From Gemmatimonadota bacterium (GTDB lineage Bacteria; Gemmatimonadota; Gemmatimonadetes; Longimicrobiales; Gaopeijiaceae): a stretch of 64,000 nt of DNA. A program made the position numbers and the translations under genes. Positions 9,326-19,121 of this stretch are shown here, one piece after another. A model generated the notes under the pieces. That model was given only the letters and a program-made list of their open reading frames with translations, made no database searches and was not told the DNA's origin. The DNA is taken from contig JAPPNN010000053.1 of assembly GCA_028873815.1 (NCBI GenBank), positions 34,592-98,591 of the forward strand. The letters are read 5' to 3'. Each line of letters opens with the position of its first letter. Position 1 is the stretch's first letter.

Positions 9326-10738
9326 ATGCACTTCATCACCGGCAACCACATCCCGCGCCGCACCTTCCTGCGGGGCCTCGGGGCCACGGCCGCGCTGCCG
9401 CTGCTCGACGCCATGATCCCAGCCGGGCGGCTGAGCGCCCACAACCGCCCCGACGAGGGCCCGACCCGCCTCGTGTGCATCGAGGAGGTGCACGGCCTGG
9501 CCGGGTGCAACGAGTGGGGCGCGACTCAGCACCTCTACGCGCCGGCCACCACGGGCAAGGACTTCGAGATTCTCCCCGAGAGCGCGCTCACGTCGCTGCG
9601 GCCATTCCAGGACCGGCTCACCATCGTCAGCAACACCGACTGCCGCCAGGCCGAGGCCTTCACCACGCCCGAGATCGGCGGCGACCACTTCCGCTCCAGC
9701 GCGGTTTTCCTCACGCAGGCGCACCCGAAACAGACCCAGGGCTCGGACATCTGGGTTGGGACGTCGCTCGACCAGATGTACGCGCAGCGCTTCGGCCAGA
9801 ACACGCCGCTGCCGTCCATGCAGTTCTGTATCGAGAACCTCGACCAGGCCGGCGGTTGCACCTACAACTACTCCTGCGCCTACACCGACACGATCAGCTG
9901 GGCTTCGCCCAATGAGCCGCTGCCCATGATCCGCGACCCGCGCGTCGCCTTCGACATGCTCTTCGGGGCGGGGGGCACGCCCGAGGAACGGGCCGCGCGG
10001 CGGGCGTCGCGCAAGAGCATTCTCGACTGGATGGCCGGCGAGATCGCGGCGCTGAAGCGCGAGCTTGGGGCCACGGACCGCCTGCGCATGGACCGCTACC
10101 TGAACAACGTCCGCGAGATCGAGCGCCGGATTGCGGCCGTCGAGTCGCGCAACACCAGCGGCGAGGAGCGCGAGCTGCCAGAGGCACCCGCAGGCGTTCC
10201 GGACTCGTTCACCGAGCACATGCGCCTCATGTTCGACCTGCAGGTGCTGGCCTTCGAGACCAACATGACGCGGATCATCTCCTTCAAGACCGGCCGCGAC
10301 GCCGACAACCGCGTCTTCCCCGAGAGCGGCTCCGACCGCCCCTTCCACCCCGCGTCGCACCACGGCGCGCGCGAGGAAGCGGTCCTCGAATTCAACAAGA
10401 TCTGCCAGTACCGCGTGGGCCAGCTGCCGTACTTCCTCGAGAAGCTGCAGAACAGCATGGAGGGTGACGCCAGCCTGCTGGACAAGACGATGGTCATGTG
10501 GGGCTCGCCGATGGCCGACGCCAACCTGCACAACCACCGCCGCTGCCCGCTCATCCTGCTGGGCGGCGCCAACGGGCTGCTGGAGGGCAACCTGCACCTC
10601 GAGGCGCCCGACGCCACGCCCATGGCCAATGCCATGCTGTGGGCTCTCAACGGTCTGGGAATGGAGATGGAGAGTTTCGGAGACAGCACGGGTGAATTCT
10701 CCCTCGTCTCGGGGTCCTCGGCGGCGACGCAGGGATGA
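9326..10738 (+). CDS. DUF1552 family protein, Tat-exported
   Basis: A 470-residue member of the DUF1552 family, which is regularly encoded beside DUF1592 proteins. The N-terminus has a twin-arginine signal (IPRRTFLRGLGATAALPLLDAM), so the protein probably crosses the inner membrane folded, consistent with a metal or cofactor. The body shows family-typical stretches: TRLVCIEEVHG, TIVSNTDCRQAEAF, DQMYAQRFG, TDRLRMDRYLNNVREIERRI, and SFKTGRDADNRVFPESG near the end. No catalytic function is established for the family. The start is 5 bases after the preceding stop, and the stop overlaps the start of the ankyrin gene, so the three are one operon. Confidence 0.85.
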   Translation: MHFITGNHIPRRTFLRGLGATAALPLLDAMIPAGRLSAHNRPDEGPTRLVCIEEVHGLAGCNEWGATQHLYAPATTGKDFEILPESALTSLRPFQDRLTIVSNTDCRQAEAFTTPEIGGDHFRSSAVFLTQAHPKQTQGSDIWVGTSLDQMYAQRFGQNTPLPSMQFCIENLDQAGGCTYNYSCAYTDTISWASPNEPLPMIRDPRVAFDMLFGAGGTPEERAARRASRKSILDWMAGEIAALKRELGATDRLRMDRYLNNVREIERRIAAVESRNTSGEERELPEAPAGVPDSFTEHMRLMFDLQVLAFETNMTRIISFKTGRDADNRVFPESGSDRPFHPASHHGAREEAVLEFNKICQYRVGQLPYFLEKLQNSMEGDASLLDKTMVMWGSPMADANLHNHRRCPLILLGGANGLLEGNLHLEAPDATPMANAMLWALNGLGMEMESFGDSTGEFSLVSGSSAATQG

Positions 10739-12735
10739 CGGCCATGGCGACACGGCAAGCACGCCTGACGGGTGGCCTCCTCGGCTGTGCGGCGCTGATC
10801 GGCGTCCTCGGCGCGGCCGGCTCCCCGGTCGCGGACTCCCCCGTCGCCGACGCGGCGATGGCGGGCGACATCGCGGCGGTGCGGGCTCTGCTCGCGGACG
10901 GCGCCGACGTCAACGCGGCCCAGGGCGACGGCATGACCGCGCTGCACTGGGCCGCCGAACGCGGCAACGCTGAACTGGCCGAGATGCTCCTCTACGCGGG
11001 GGCGGCTGTCGAGCCCGTCACGCGGATCGGCGGCTACACGCCGCTCCACATCGCGGCGCGAACCGGCAGCGATGCCGTCGCGCTGATGCTTCTGGGCGCC
11101 GGCGCGGACGCGGCCGCACCCGCGCCCGGCACGGGCACCACGCCGCTCCACCTCGCCGCGACGGCGGGCTCGGCGCCGCTGATCGCCGCGCTGCTCGACC
11201 GCGGCGCGGACCCCGACGCGCGCGAGGACGTGTGGGGCCAGACCCCGCTTATCTTCGCGGCCTCCATGAACCGCGCCGATGCCGTCCGCGTGCTCCTCGC
11301 GGCGGGCGCCGACCCCGACATCGCCAGCAGGGTGGAGGACCTTCAGGTGCTGTCCGAGCTCGACAGGATCGCGGGGCGCCGCCGTACCGAGGCGGTCGAG
11401 GCGCTGACGGCGGGCAGGTCGCGGGCCCCGACGCCCACCGAGTTCCAGACGGCGGTGCGGGCGTCGCGCACCGTGTACGAGGAGGGGCTCCCCGAAGACC
11501 AGGAGGAGGAGGAGGACGACTTCCGGCCCCGGCGCATCGACGCCAAGGGCGGCCTGACCGCCCTCCTGCACGCCGTGCGGCAAGGGTACGCCGAGTCCGC
11601 GGTCGCGCTCATCGACGGCGGCGCCGACATCGACCGCGCCAGTGCCAGCGACGGCACCAGCCCCCTCCTGATGGCCACGATCAACGGCCAGTTCGACCTG
11701 GCGCTTACCCTGATCGAACGGGGCGCCGAACCGAACATCGCCTCGGCGCTGAACGGCGCCACCCCGCTCTGGGCGGCGGTCAACGCCCGTTGGCAGCCCC
11801 GCACCCGCTATCCCCAGCCGCAGGAAATGGGGTTGCAGACGGCGACCTACATGGACGTGATGGAGGCGCTGCTCGCGGCCGGCGCGGACCCCGACGTTCG
11901 CCTCACGCTGCATCCCTGGTACATGGAATACAGCGGGTGCGGCAACCGCAACTGCGGTTTGGTCGACACCCAGGGGGCCACCGCTTTCTGGCGTGCCGCC
12001 TACGCCACCGATGTCGCTGCGATGCGCCTGCTCGTCGGGCACGGGGCCGACCCCGGGATCCCGACTGTGGCTCCGCCCCGCCGCCGCCGCCTCTCGACCG
12101 ACGAGTTCCTGCGGCAGCAGAACCGGACGCAGTTGGCGTCCGACTCCACCTACAGCGAACTGGACGATTCCGCGCGAGTCACACTACTCAGGTCGGTCCG
12201 CAACGACCTGCGTGAAGAGCAGCAGGGCGAATTCCCCGACGACCTGCTCGCCGGCCTGGAGGACGAGGTGCGCCAGGACCTGATCCGCGCCTCGGAGGTC
12301 GCCGATTCCCTGCGCGCGCTGGAGCCCGACGCCTCGGGACTGCCGCCGGTCCCCGCGGGGGGTCCCGGCGTGTGGCCCATCCACGCGGCTTCCGGGGTCG
12401 GCTACGGGGAGGGCTTTGCCGGCAACGCCCACCGCCACGCGCCCGACGGGTGGCTCCCGGCCGTACGGTACCTGGTGGAGGAACTCGGCGTCGACATCAA
12501 TGCCCGCGACCATAACGGCTACAACGCTCTGCACCACGCGTCCGCGCGCGGCGACCACCCCCTGATCATCTACCTGGTGGAGCAGGGCGCCGACATCCGT
12601 GCGATCAGCCGCCGGGGGCAGACGGTGGCGGATCTGGCCAACGGTCCGGTGCAGCGCGTCTCGCCGCGCCCGGCTACCGTGGCGCTGCTGGAGAAGCTGG
12701 GGTCGTCGAACAGCCACCGCTGCCTGACCTGCTGA
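10735..12735 (+). CDS. Exported ankyrin-repeat protein
   Basis: A 666-residue protein built mostly of ankyrin repeats. Repeated units of the form DGMTALHWAAERGNAELAEML, GYTPLHIAARTGSDAVALML and TTPLHLAATAGSAPLIAALL are easily seen from about residue 55, and a final pair lies near 590-640 (NGYNALHHASARGDHPLIIYL). The middle third is interrupted by non-repeat sequence, including an acidic EDQEEEEDD stretch. The hydrophobic N-terminus (LTGGLLGCAALIGVLGAAG) looks like a signal peptide. The start overlaps the DUF1552 stop as ATGA; an ATG at 10744 is the alternative. Ankyrin proteins commonly accompany DUF1592/DUF1552 pairs, presumably as binding scaffolds; that role is inference. Confidence 0.85.
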   Translation: MTAMATRQARLTGGLLGCAALIGVLGAAGSPVADSPVADAAMAGDIAAVRALLADGADVNAAQGDGMTALHWAAERGNAELAEMLLYAGAAVEPVTRIGGYTPLHIAARTGSDAVALMLLGAGADAAAPAPGTGTTPLHLAATAGSAPLIAALLDRGADPDAREDVWGQTPLIFAASMNRADAVRVLLAAGADPDIASRVEDLQVLSELDRIAGRRRTEAVEALTAGRSRAPTPTEFQTAVRASRTVYEEGLPEDQEEEEDDFRPRRIDAKGGLTALLHAVRQGYAESAVALIDGGADIDRASASDGTSPLLMATINGQFDLALTLIERGAEPNIASALNGATPLWAAVNARWQPRTRYPQPQEMGLQTATYMDVMEALLAAGADPDVRLTLHPWYMEYSGCGNRNCGLVDTQGATAFWRAAYATDVAAMRLLVGHGADPGIPTVAPPRRRRLSTDEFLRQQNRTQLASDSTYSELDDSARVTLLRSVRNDLREEQQGEFPDDLLAGLEDEVRQDLIRASEVADSLRALEPDASGLPPVPAGGPGVWPIHAASGVGYGEGFAGNAHRHAPDGWLPAVRYLVEELGVDINARDHNGYNALHHASARGDHPLIIYLVEQGADIRAISRRGQTVADLANGPVQRVSPRPATVALLEKLGSSNSHRCLTC

Positions 12736-12795
12736 GCAGGGGGATTGCCGAGCCGGCGCCTGGATCATCCCCGCGCCTGCCATCCGCCGCGCCCC

Positions 12796-15183
12796 TCAGC
12801 TCACCGGTCGTCTCCCCGCGCCGATTGTGTACTCGGGCGGCTCCACCCCCAGCAGGTGGCGCACGAAGTAGTCCCACCGCCGCCTCATCATGTAGGGCTC
12901 GCTGCTGAAGCCGTGCCCCCGGTTGGGGAGCATGATGAGGTCGAAGTCCTTGTCGGCCGCGATCAGCGCGTCCACGACGAGCAGCGTGTTATAGAGCGGC
13001 ACGTTCGTGTCCATGGTCCCGTGCGCCAGCAGCAGCTTGCCCTGCAGGTTCTCCGCGACAAGCTGGTTGGCCTGGTTGTCGTAGTTGGTGGCGCCGTCCG
13101 GGTAGGTCTCGAGCAGCCCCTGCCACTTCTCGCCCCAGTCGTCCTCGTAGTTGCGGTTGTCATGATTGCCCGCCTGCGAGACCGCGACCTTGTAGAAGTC
13201 CGGGTAGCGCAGAATCCCGGCCGTGCTGGCGAAGCCACCCCCGGAGTGCCCCCAGATGCCGACGCGGTCCATGTCCATCCACGGATGGTGCTCCCCCAGC
13301 TGCCGCACCATCCCTACCTGATCGGGCAGGCCGTTGTCGCCCATGTTGCCGTAGTACGCGTCGTGGAATGCCTTCGAGCGCCCGGGCGTGCCCATGGCGT
13401 CGACCTCGACCACGATGAACCCCAGTTCGGCCAGCGCCTGCTTGTCGCCCCGCGAGGCCCGGAACGACCGCGAGCCCACGCTCCCCGACTGCGGCCCCGG
13501 ATACAGGTAGTTGACGACCGGATACGACCGCGCCGGATCGAAGTGGGTGGGCTTGTACATGAGGCCGTGCAGATCCGTCTCCCCATCCCGCGCCTTCACG
13601 GTGAACGGTTCGGGCGGTTGCCAGCCTGAGGAGAGGAGGGCGGAGATGTCCGCTCGCTCCAACTCGGCCGCGACGTTTCCGTTCACGTCCCGTACGACCG
13701 TCACCGGGGGAATGACCGGGGTCGAATGGCTGTCGACGAAGTACGCGCCGGTGGGCGACAGCGACACGGTGTGGTTGGCGCTGTCGGGGGTGAGGAGGGT
13801 CAGGCCCGTGCCGTCCATCCCGATGCGGTAGAGGTACTGGAAGTAGGGGTCGCCGGCCTCCCGTCCGGTCCCCGTGAAGTAGAGCGTCCGCGCCTCCTCG
13901 TCGACGCGCAGCAGCTGGCGCACATTCCAGTCGCCGGTGGTGATGCGGCCCATCAGTTCGCCGGTCGACAGGTCGTAACGGTAGAGGTGGCCCCAGTTGT
14001 GCCGCTTCGAGAACCAGATGACCTCGTTCGACGCTTTGAGCACACGCCAGTTCGCTCCGCCCGAACCCGACTCGAAGAAGGTCTCCTCGGTCTCTTCGAG
14101 CACGTCCCGCACCTCTCCGGTGTGGGGGTCCGCGACGCGCAGCTGGGCGTGCTTGTGGTCGCGCGAGTTGGACAGGAAGGCCAGTTGCGACCCGTCGGCG
14201 CTCCACTCCACGTCGAGGAAGACGCCGCCCCGGCCCGCGACGTGGTCGGTGGTCGAAGAGCGATGCGGGTCGGGGGGCAATGCCAGGCGGACCACGCGGT
14301 GGGGCTGGCCGGCCGCCGGTTCGCCCACATGGATCACCACCCGGCTGATCCGGAAGATGAGGCTGTCGCCCGGAAGCGGATACTTCCAGGACTCCAGCTC
14401 GGGGTGGCCCACGTTCGTGGTGGTCATGTGCATCATGCCCACCCCCCGAGCGTCGTGCTGGAAGGTGGCGATCATGTCCGAATCGGGGGACCAGAGCAGA
14501 ACGGGGGAGTCGCGCTTGACCCACCCCGCGTTGTTGGTCGCATAGCCGAAGTCCTGGATGCCGTCGGTGGTGAGCGGGGTCTCGGCGCCCGTGTCCAGGT
14601 CGCGCAGCCAGAGGTTGTGGGCGCGGATGAAGGCGGCCTTCGTGCCGTCGGGGGAGGGGATGGCGCTCGGGTCGCGTTCCCGTGCGGGGTCGGTGGCCTC
14701 GCACCGGTAGGTCGCCAGGTCGCAGCGGAGGTGCGTGTCGCCTGCCCGTGGCGAGCGCTCGGCCGCCCCGGTGGGGCTCCCGCCCAGCTGTACCGTGAGG
14801 GCGTCGCCGGATGGGCTCAGCTCGAAGGTGCTGAAGGGGAGTTCCAGGGGCGCGACCTCGCCGCCCGTCGCGGCGCTGATGGCCGCGGCCAGACGCTCGT
14901 GGTCGAAGGCGCGGGCGCGGGTGCCCGTGGCGGGATCGACGAGGATGAACTCGGCACCGCCGGGTGTGGTGTTGCGGTACCAGAAGCGGTCGCCCGGCAG
15001 CCAGTTGGGCTGCACAGACGCGCCGAAGACAAGGCCGCCGGTTCCGCCGGCGAGGAACGACTCGGCGCGCGCGTAGTCCTCCGCAGTGACGGTGACGGGG
15101 GGTTGCTGGGCGGAGAGGGCGGGCGGGAGCAGAGCGGCCGCAGCGACGGCGAGTGCCGGAAGAACGGGGACGCGATGTCTCAT
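12796..15183 (-). CDS. Secreted S9 family (dipeptidyl-peptidase IV-like) serine peptidase
   Basis: A 795-residue exported prolyl-oligopeptidase-family peptidase. It starts with a signal peptide ending near PPALSAQ. Residues of roughly 90-500 form the DPP-IV-type beta-propeller, with recurring segments such as PDGTKAAFIRAHNLWLRD and DFGYATNNAGW. The C-terminal alpha/beta-hydrolase domain has the nucleophile in GIWGHSGGGF (Ser647), Asp725 in AHGTMDTNVP and His757 in LPNRGHGFS, so the triad is intact. It probably removes dipeptides from peptides in the periplasm or outside the cell. It is divergent from the Cys/Met enzyme at 15380, and the 196-base gap carries the likely promoters. Confidence 0.9.
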   Translation of the reverse strand: MRHRVPVLPALAVAAAALLPPALSAQQPPVTVTAEDYARAESFLAGGTGGLVFGASVQPNWLPGDRFWYRNTTPGGAEFILVDPATGTRARAFDHERLAAAISAATGGEVAPLELPFSTFELSPSGDALTVQLGGSPTGAAERSPRAGDTHLRCDLATYRCEATDPARERDPSAIPSPDGTKAAFIRAHNLWLRDLDTGAETPLTTDGIQDFGYATNNAGWVKRDSPVLLWSPDSDMIATFQHDARGVGMMHMTTTNVGHPELESWKYPLPGDSLIFRISRVVIHVGEPAAGQPHRVVRLALPPDPHRSSTTDHVAGRGGVFLDVEWSADGSQLAFLSNSRDHKHAQLRVADPHTGEVRDVLEETEETFFESGSGGANWRVLKASNEVIWFSKRHNWGHLYRYDLSTGELMGRITTGDWNVRQLLRVDEEARTLYFTGTGREAGDPYFQYLYRIGMDGTGLTLLTPDSANHTVSLSPTGAYFVDSHSTPVIPPVTVVRDVNGNVAAELERADISALLSSGWQPPEPFTVKARDGETDLHGLMYKPTHFDPARSYPVVNYLYPGPQSGSVGSRSFRASRGDKQALAELGFIVVEVDAMGTPGRSKAFHDAYYGNMGDNGLPDQVGMVRQLGEHHPWMDMDRVGIWGHSGGGFASTAGILRYPDFYKVAVSQAGNHDNRNYEDDWGEKWQGLLETYPDGATNYDNQANQLVAENLQGKLLLAHGTMDTNVPLYNTLLVVDALIAADKDFDLIMLPNRGHGFSSEPYMMRRRWDYFVRHLLGVEPPEYTIGAGRRPVS

Positions 15184-15266
15184 GGTCAGCCAGGGGCAGG
15201 GGTGAGCAGGAACCGACGAAACGGTATCCCGACCAATGGCGGCCGGGCAATGTCGGGCAGGGCTCG

Positions 15267-15296
15267 TTGACCCTGGTCAAGGGGTTGGTCTATCCT
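15267..15296 (+). promoter_or_regulatory. Candidate promoter with a palindrome over the -35 element
   Basis: TTGACC at 15267-15272 and TATCCT at 15291-15296 are spaced by 18 bases and point towards the PLP enzyme at 15380. The -35 hexamer is half of a perfect inverted repeat, TTGACC-CT-GGTCAA at 15267-15280, which is the form of a dimeric repressor or activator site. Which regulator binds is not known. The site also lies upstream of the divergent peptidase gene. Confidence 0.45.
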
Positions 15297-15379
15297 CATC
15301 ACCGGGATCCATTCGACCGCATGACTCACTGCGTGATACTTCCGGTGTCGCTCCACGGGCCACCGGGGAGCAACGGACC

Positions 15380-16579
15380 GTGAAGCCACCCACCACCCGC
15401 CTCCGCACCGCCGCCGTCCACGCGGGCGAGTCCCCCGACCCGGCCACCGGGGCGTCGGCGCCCAACCTGGTCATGTCCTCGACCTTCGTGACCCGGGACG
15501 CGGCCGGCTTCTCCGCGCACGACCTCGACGAGGAGTCCGGTTTCCTGTATACGCGATGGTCGAATCCGACCGTGGCGCAGCTCGAGGCGAAGCTTTGCGC
15601 CCTCGAGGGTGCCGAGGCCTGCCTCTGCTTCGGATCGGGGATGGCGGCCGCGACCGGGTTGCTCTTGTCGCTGCTGGCGAGTGGCGACCACATCGTCATG
15701 TCCGACACCAACTATGCGGGTGTGGCGGAGCTGGGGCGAGACACCCTGCCGCGAATAGGGATCGGCGTCTCGTTCGTCGACACCTCCGACCCGCGCAACG
15801 TCGAGGCCGCGATCCGGCCCGAAACCAGGTTGATCTGGCTCGAGACGCCGGCGAACCCGATCTGCAGGCTCACCGACCTGGCTGCCGTGGCACGGGTCGC
15901 CGCTGCGCATCCGGGCGTCCGCATCGCCGTGGATTCCACCTTCGCCACGCCCGTCGCCACGCGGCCCCTTGAGCTGGGCGCTCACTACGTCATGCACTCG
16001 CTCACCAAGTACATCGGCGGCCATGGCGACGCGGTGGGAGGGGCGGTACTGGGATCCAGGGAGGACATCGCCGCGCTGCGGCTCGAGGCCGGGATCCACT
16101 ACGGGGGCGTCCTGTCTCCCTTTAACGCGTGGCTGATCATGCGCGGAGCGGCCACGCTGCCGATCCGGATGAAGGCCCACGAGGAGAACGCGCTCGCGGT
16201 CGCCCGGTTCCTGGAGTCCCATCCGCGAGTGACGCGGGTTATGTATCCCGGCCTGCCGTCGCACCCGCAGCACGGGCTGGCGCGCCGCCAGATGGACAAC
16301 TTCTCCGGCATGCTGACCTTCCAGGCCGGCGATGGTCCGCAGCTGGCCGAGCGGATGGCTCGCGAGTTGCGCGTGATCCACTACGCGGTCTCGCTCGGGC
16401 ATCACCGCAGCCTGGTCTTCTGGATGGACACGCCGTCGCTGATGGAGACCTCGTTCCGGCTCGACGGCGCGCAGCTGGAGAGCTACCGGGCCTACGCGGG
16501 CGACGGGATCTTTCGCATGTCGGTGGGCCTGGAGGACCCGGACGACCTCTGCGAGGACCTGGAGCGGGTGCTGGGGTAG
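15380..16579 (+). CDS. Cys/Met metabolism PLP-dependent enzyme (cystathionine gamma-synthase/lyase-like)
   Basis: A 399-residue fold-type I PLP enzyme of the trans-sulfuration family. Motifs include YTRWSNPTVAQLE, CFGSGMAAATG, WLETPANPICRLTDL, AVDSTFATPVATRPLELG and the PLP lysine K210 in HSLTKYIGGHGD. The GTG at 15380 is preceded by GGGGAG at 9 bases, and homology begins immediately (TRLRTAAVHAGE); the open frame extends further upstream but through the probable promoter. Family members make cystathionine, sulfhydrylate acyl-homoserine, or cleave methionine or cystathionine, and the sequence alone does not decide which. It is a single-gene unit, possibly controlled by the palindrome at 15267-15280. 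Confidence 0.88.
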   Translation: MKPPTTRLRTAAVHAGESPDPATGASAPNLVMSSTFVTRDAAGFSAHDLDEESGFLYTRWSNPTVAQLEAKLCALEGAEACLCFGSGMAAATGLLLSLLASGDHIVMSDTNYAGVAELGRDTLPRIGIGVSFVDTSDPRNVEAAIRPETRLIWLETPANPICRLTDLAAVARVAAAHPGVRIAVDSTFATPVATRPLELGAHYVMHSLTKYIGGHGDAVGGAVLGSREDIAALRLEAGIHYGGVLSPFNAWLIMRGAATLPIRMKAHEENALAVARFLESHPRVTRVMYPGLPSHPQHGLARRQMDNFSGMLTFQAGDGPQLAERMARELRVIHYAVSLGHHRSLVFWMDTPSLMETSFRLDGAQLESYRAYAGDGIFRMSVGLEDPDDLCEDLERVLG

Positions 16580-16714
16580 CAGGCGGGACATCCCGGCGCG
16601 CGGATCGCTCCTCGGCAGACCTGTTCGCAGGCTGCAGTCTGCACCATACTGTCTGGCAGTACGCTTTCAAGTTGGCGCTCGCCCACGCGAGCATGTGAAA
16701 GGATTCACAAAGTC

Positions 16715-19117
16715 ATGACCTCCCCCTACCGCCACCGACTTCCCGCCGCGGCGGCCCTGAGCCTTGCGGTCGCCGCCTTCCTCACGTACGCCCTCCTGGC
16801 CGCTCCGCCAGCCGCGGCGCAGCAGTTCGGGGGCGTGGCCGCCGTTGCGGAAGGCCAGGTGCTTGTCGGAGAGCCCGGCAACCAGACCCTGCCCGGGATC
16901 GTGTATGTGTACGCCCGCTCGGGTGACGGCTGGACCGAAGCTGGCAGGCTGACCGTCTCGCCCATCGATGCGCCGCCGGACGGGTTCGGCCGCTCTCTGG
17001 ACGCCGACGGCTCCATGGCCGTCATCGGTGCTCCCGGGTGGGACGGTGGGCGTGGCGCGGCAATGATCTATCAGCGGAACCAGGCGGGCGAGTGGGCGGA
17101 AGTCGCGCGTCTGTCGCCGGACGAGCTCGGTGACGACGCCCGCTTCGGGTCGGCGGTGGCCATCGACGGGGGCATGGTCCTCGTCGCCGCGGCCGGAGCG
17201 AGCGAGGGAGCCGGAGCGGTTCACGTGTTCACCGGAAGCGGTGCCGACTGGGTATCCAGAGCCGAGGTGCTGCCCATGGACGGCGCCGGGCAGGGGTTTG
17301 GGACGGGGTTGGCGTTCGCTGGCGGCGCCACACTGGTGACCACCGCGGCGAGCCGCGACGCACCGACGGAGGTCTACGGATTCACCGTGGACGCCGTATC
17401 CGGGATGGCGGGGCCCGTAGGCAGGCTCCATCCCGATAACGATCTCGGCGAACGAAGCGGCTTCGGAGCCGCGCTGGCGGTGCGGGGATCGGTCGGCCTG
17501 GTGGGCGCGCCCGGCGCCGCGGGCGGCGCGGGGGCCGTGGTGACGTTCGGCCTGGACGCGGAAACGGGCGCCTGGGTGCCGGGCGGAGTCCTGCGGCCGT
17601 TCTACAGCTCCGGCCGGGACCAGTTCGGAGCCGCGCTCGGCTTCGACGGCGACCAGCTGTGGGTCGGCGCTCCCGGGGCAAATACCCGGATGGGCGCGGT
17701 ATACCGCTTCGACCGTGACGGAGCGTCGGGCTGGGGCGGGGTGACCCTGTCCGCGAGAGACGACCTGGCCGACAACGCATCGTTCGGCAGCTCGGTGGCC
17801 GTGGCCGGTGACGTCGCGGTGGTCGGTGCCGGCGGCATCGACAGCCGGGCCGGCGGGGCGGTCATCATGGCGCGCGGGGCCGGAGGGATGTGGGCCGGCG
17901 GAGACCTGGTGATCGGCGACCATCGGGGACTCCCGGCGATCGTGGGCATGGACGACGAGATCCCATGCGTGGAGGGGGACGCGGCGGGCTATGAATGCGA
18001 CAACGTCAACATCATATCCTTCCTCCCGATCAAGGAGATGGCCGGCGGACGCGGAGCCCGGCTCAACGATATCTGGGGTTGGACCGATCCCGAAACGGGG
18101 CGGGAAATTGCGATCGTGGGACGCACCGACGGCACGGCCTTCGTCGACCTCACCGACCCGTACAACCCGGTCATGCTGGGGGATCTTCCCAAGACGCCCG
18201 GTTCGTTCAGCAGCGTGTGGCGCGACATGAAGGTCCACGACGACCATACCTACATCGTGGCGGACGGCGCCGGCCAGCACGGTGTGCAGGTATTCGACCT
18301 GCGGCGCCTGCGCGAGGTGGGCGGCGAGCTCGTGACCTTCGAGCCCGACTTTCTCTACGAGGACATCGCCAGCGCCCACAACATCGTGATCAACGAAGGA
18401 ACCGGATTCGCGTACGTGGTGGGCAGCAGCGGCGGCGGCGAGACCTGCGGCGGCGGCCTGCACATGCTGGACCTGAGCGAGCCTTCGGAGCCCACCTTCG
18501 CCGGGTGCTTCTTCGACGGCCAGACGGGACGGCGCGGCACGGGCTACTCCCACGACGCGCAGTGCGTGATCTACCAGGGCCCCGACGAGGACTACCAGGG
18601 CCGCGAAATCTGCCTGGGCTCCAACGAGACGGCGCTCAGCATCAGCGACGTGACGGACAAGGACAATCCCGTCATGGTTTCCATGGCGGACTACCCCGCG
18701 GTCGCGTACGCGCACCAGGGATGGCTGACCGATGACCACCGCTTCTTCTACATGAACGACGAGGGCGACGAGCCGCAGGGGCTGGTCGAGGGCACCCGCA
18801 CGCTGATCTGGGACGTTGAGGACCTCGACGAGCCGATCCTCGCGGCCGAGTACATCGCGTCGACGCCGGATACCGATCACAACCTCTACATCCGCGACAA
18901 CCTCATGTACCAGTCGAACTACGGCGCGGGGTTGAGGATCCTCGACATCACCGACCGCACCGACCCGGTCGAGATCGCGTACTTCGACAACTCGCCGTAC
19001 GGCGGGGCCTCGTGGAGCAACTACCCCTACTTCGAGAGCGGCGTGGTGGTCATGACCAGCACCGGCGACGGCCTCTTCATCGTCAGGAACACGGGCAGGC
19101 GGAACCTGATTCCCTAG
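16715..19117 (+). CDS. FG-GAP / choice-of-anchor B family exported protein
   Basis: An 800-residue exported protein with a signal peptide ending near APPAAAQQ. Residues 30-400 contain six or so repeats of the FG-GAP/beta-propeller type, each with a VGAPG-like core (MAVIGAPGWDGGRGAAMIYQ, GLVGAPGAAGGAGAVVTFG, LWVGAPGANTRMGAVYRF). Residues 420-800 match the choice-of-anchor-B region with LVIVD-like repeats: LNDIWGWTDPETGREIAIVG, FVDLTDPYNPVMLGDLP, GYSHDAQCVIYQGPDEDYQG, and AYAHQGWLTDDHRFFYMNDEGDE. Both halves suggest a secreted or surface adhesion or structural protein. No obvious C-terminal sorting signal is visible. The 135-base gap upstream holds no clear hairpin or promoter. The next gene begins 4 bases after the stop. 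Confidence 0.82.
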   Translation: MTSPYRHRLPAAAALSLAVAAFLTYALLAAPPAAAQQFGGVAAVAEGQVLVGEPGNQTLPGIVYVYARSGDGWTEAGRLTVSPIDAPPDGFGRSLDADGSMAVIGAPGWDGGRGAAMIYQRNQAGEWAEVARLSPDELGDDARFGSAVAIDGGMVLVAAAGASEGAGAVHVFTGSGADWVSRAEVLPMDGAGQGFGTGLAFAGGATLVTTAASRDAPTEVYGFTVDAVSGMAGPVGRLHPDNDLGERSGFGAALAVRGSVGLVGAPGAAGGAGAVVTFGLDAETGAWVPGGVLRPFYSSGRDQFGAALGFDGDQLWVGAPGANTRMGAVYRFDRDGASGWGGVTLSARDDLADNASFGSSVAVAGDVAVVGAGGIDSRAGGAVIMARGAGGMWAGGDLVIGDHRGLPAIVGMDDEIPCVEGDAAGYECDNVNIISFLPIKEMAGGRGARLNDIWGWTDPETGREIAIVGRTDGTAFVDLTDPYNPVMLGDLPKTPGSFSSVWRDMKVHDDHTYIVADGAGQHGVQVFDLRRLREVGGELVTFEPDFLYEDIASAHNIVINEGTGFAYVVGSSGGGETCGGGLHMLDLSEPSEPTFAGCFFDGQTGRRGTGYSHDAQCVIYQGPDEDYQGREICLGSNETALSISDVTDKDNPVMVSMADYPAVAYAHQGWLTDDHRFFYMNDEGDEPQGLVEGTRTLIWDVEDLDEPILAAEYIASTPDTDHNLYIRDNLMYQSNYGAGLRILDITDRTDPVEIAYFDNSPYGGASWSNYPYFESGVVVMTSTGDGLFIVRNTGRRNLIP

Positions 19118-19121
19118 GGCG

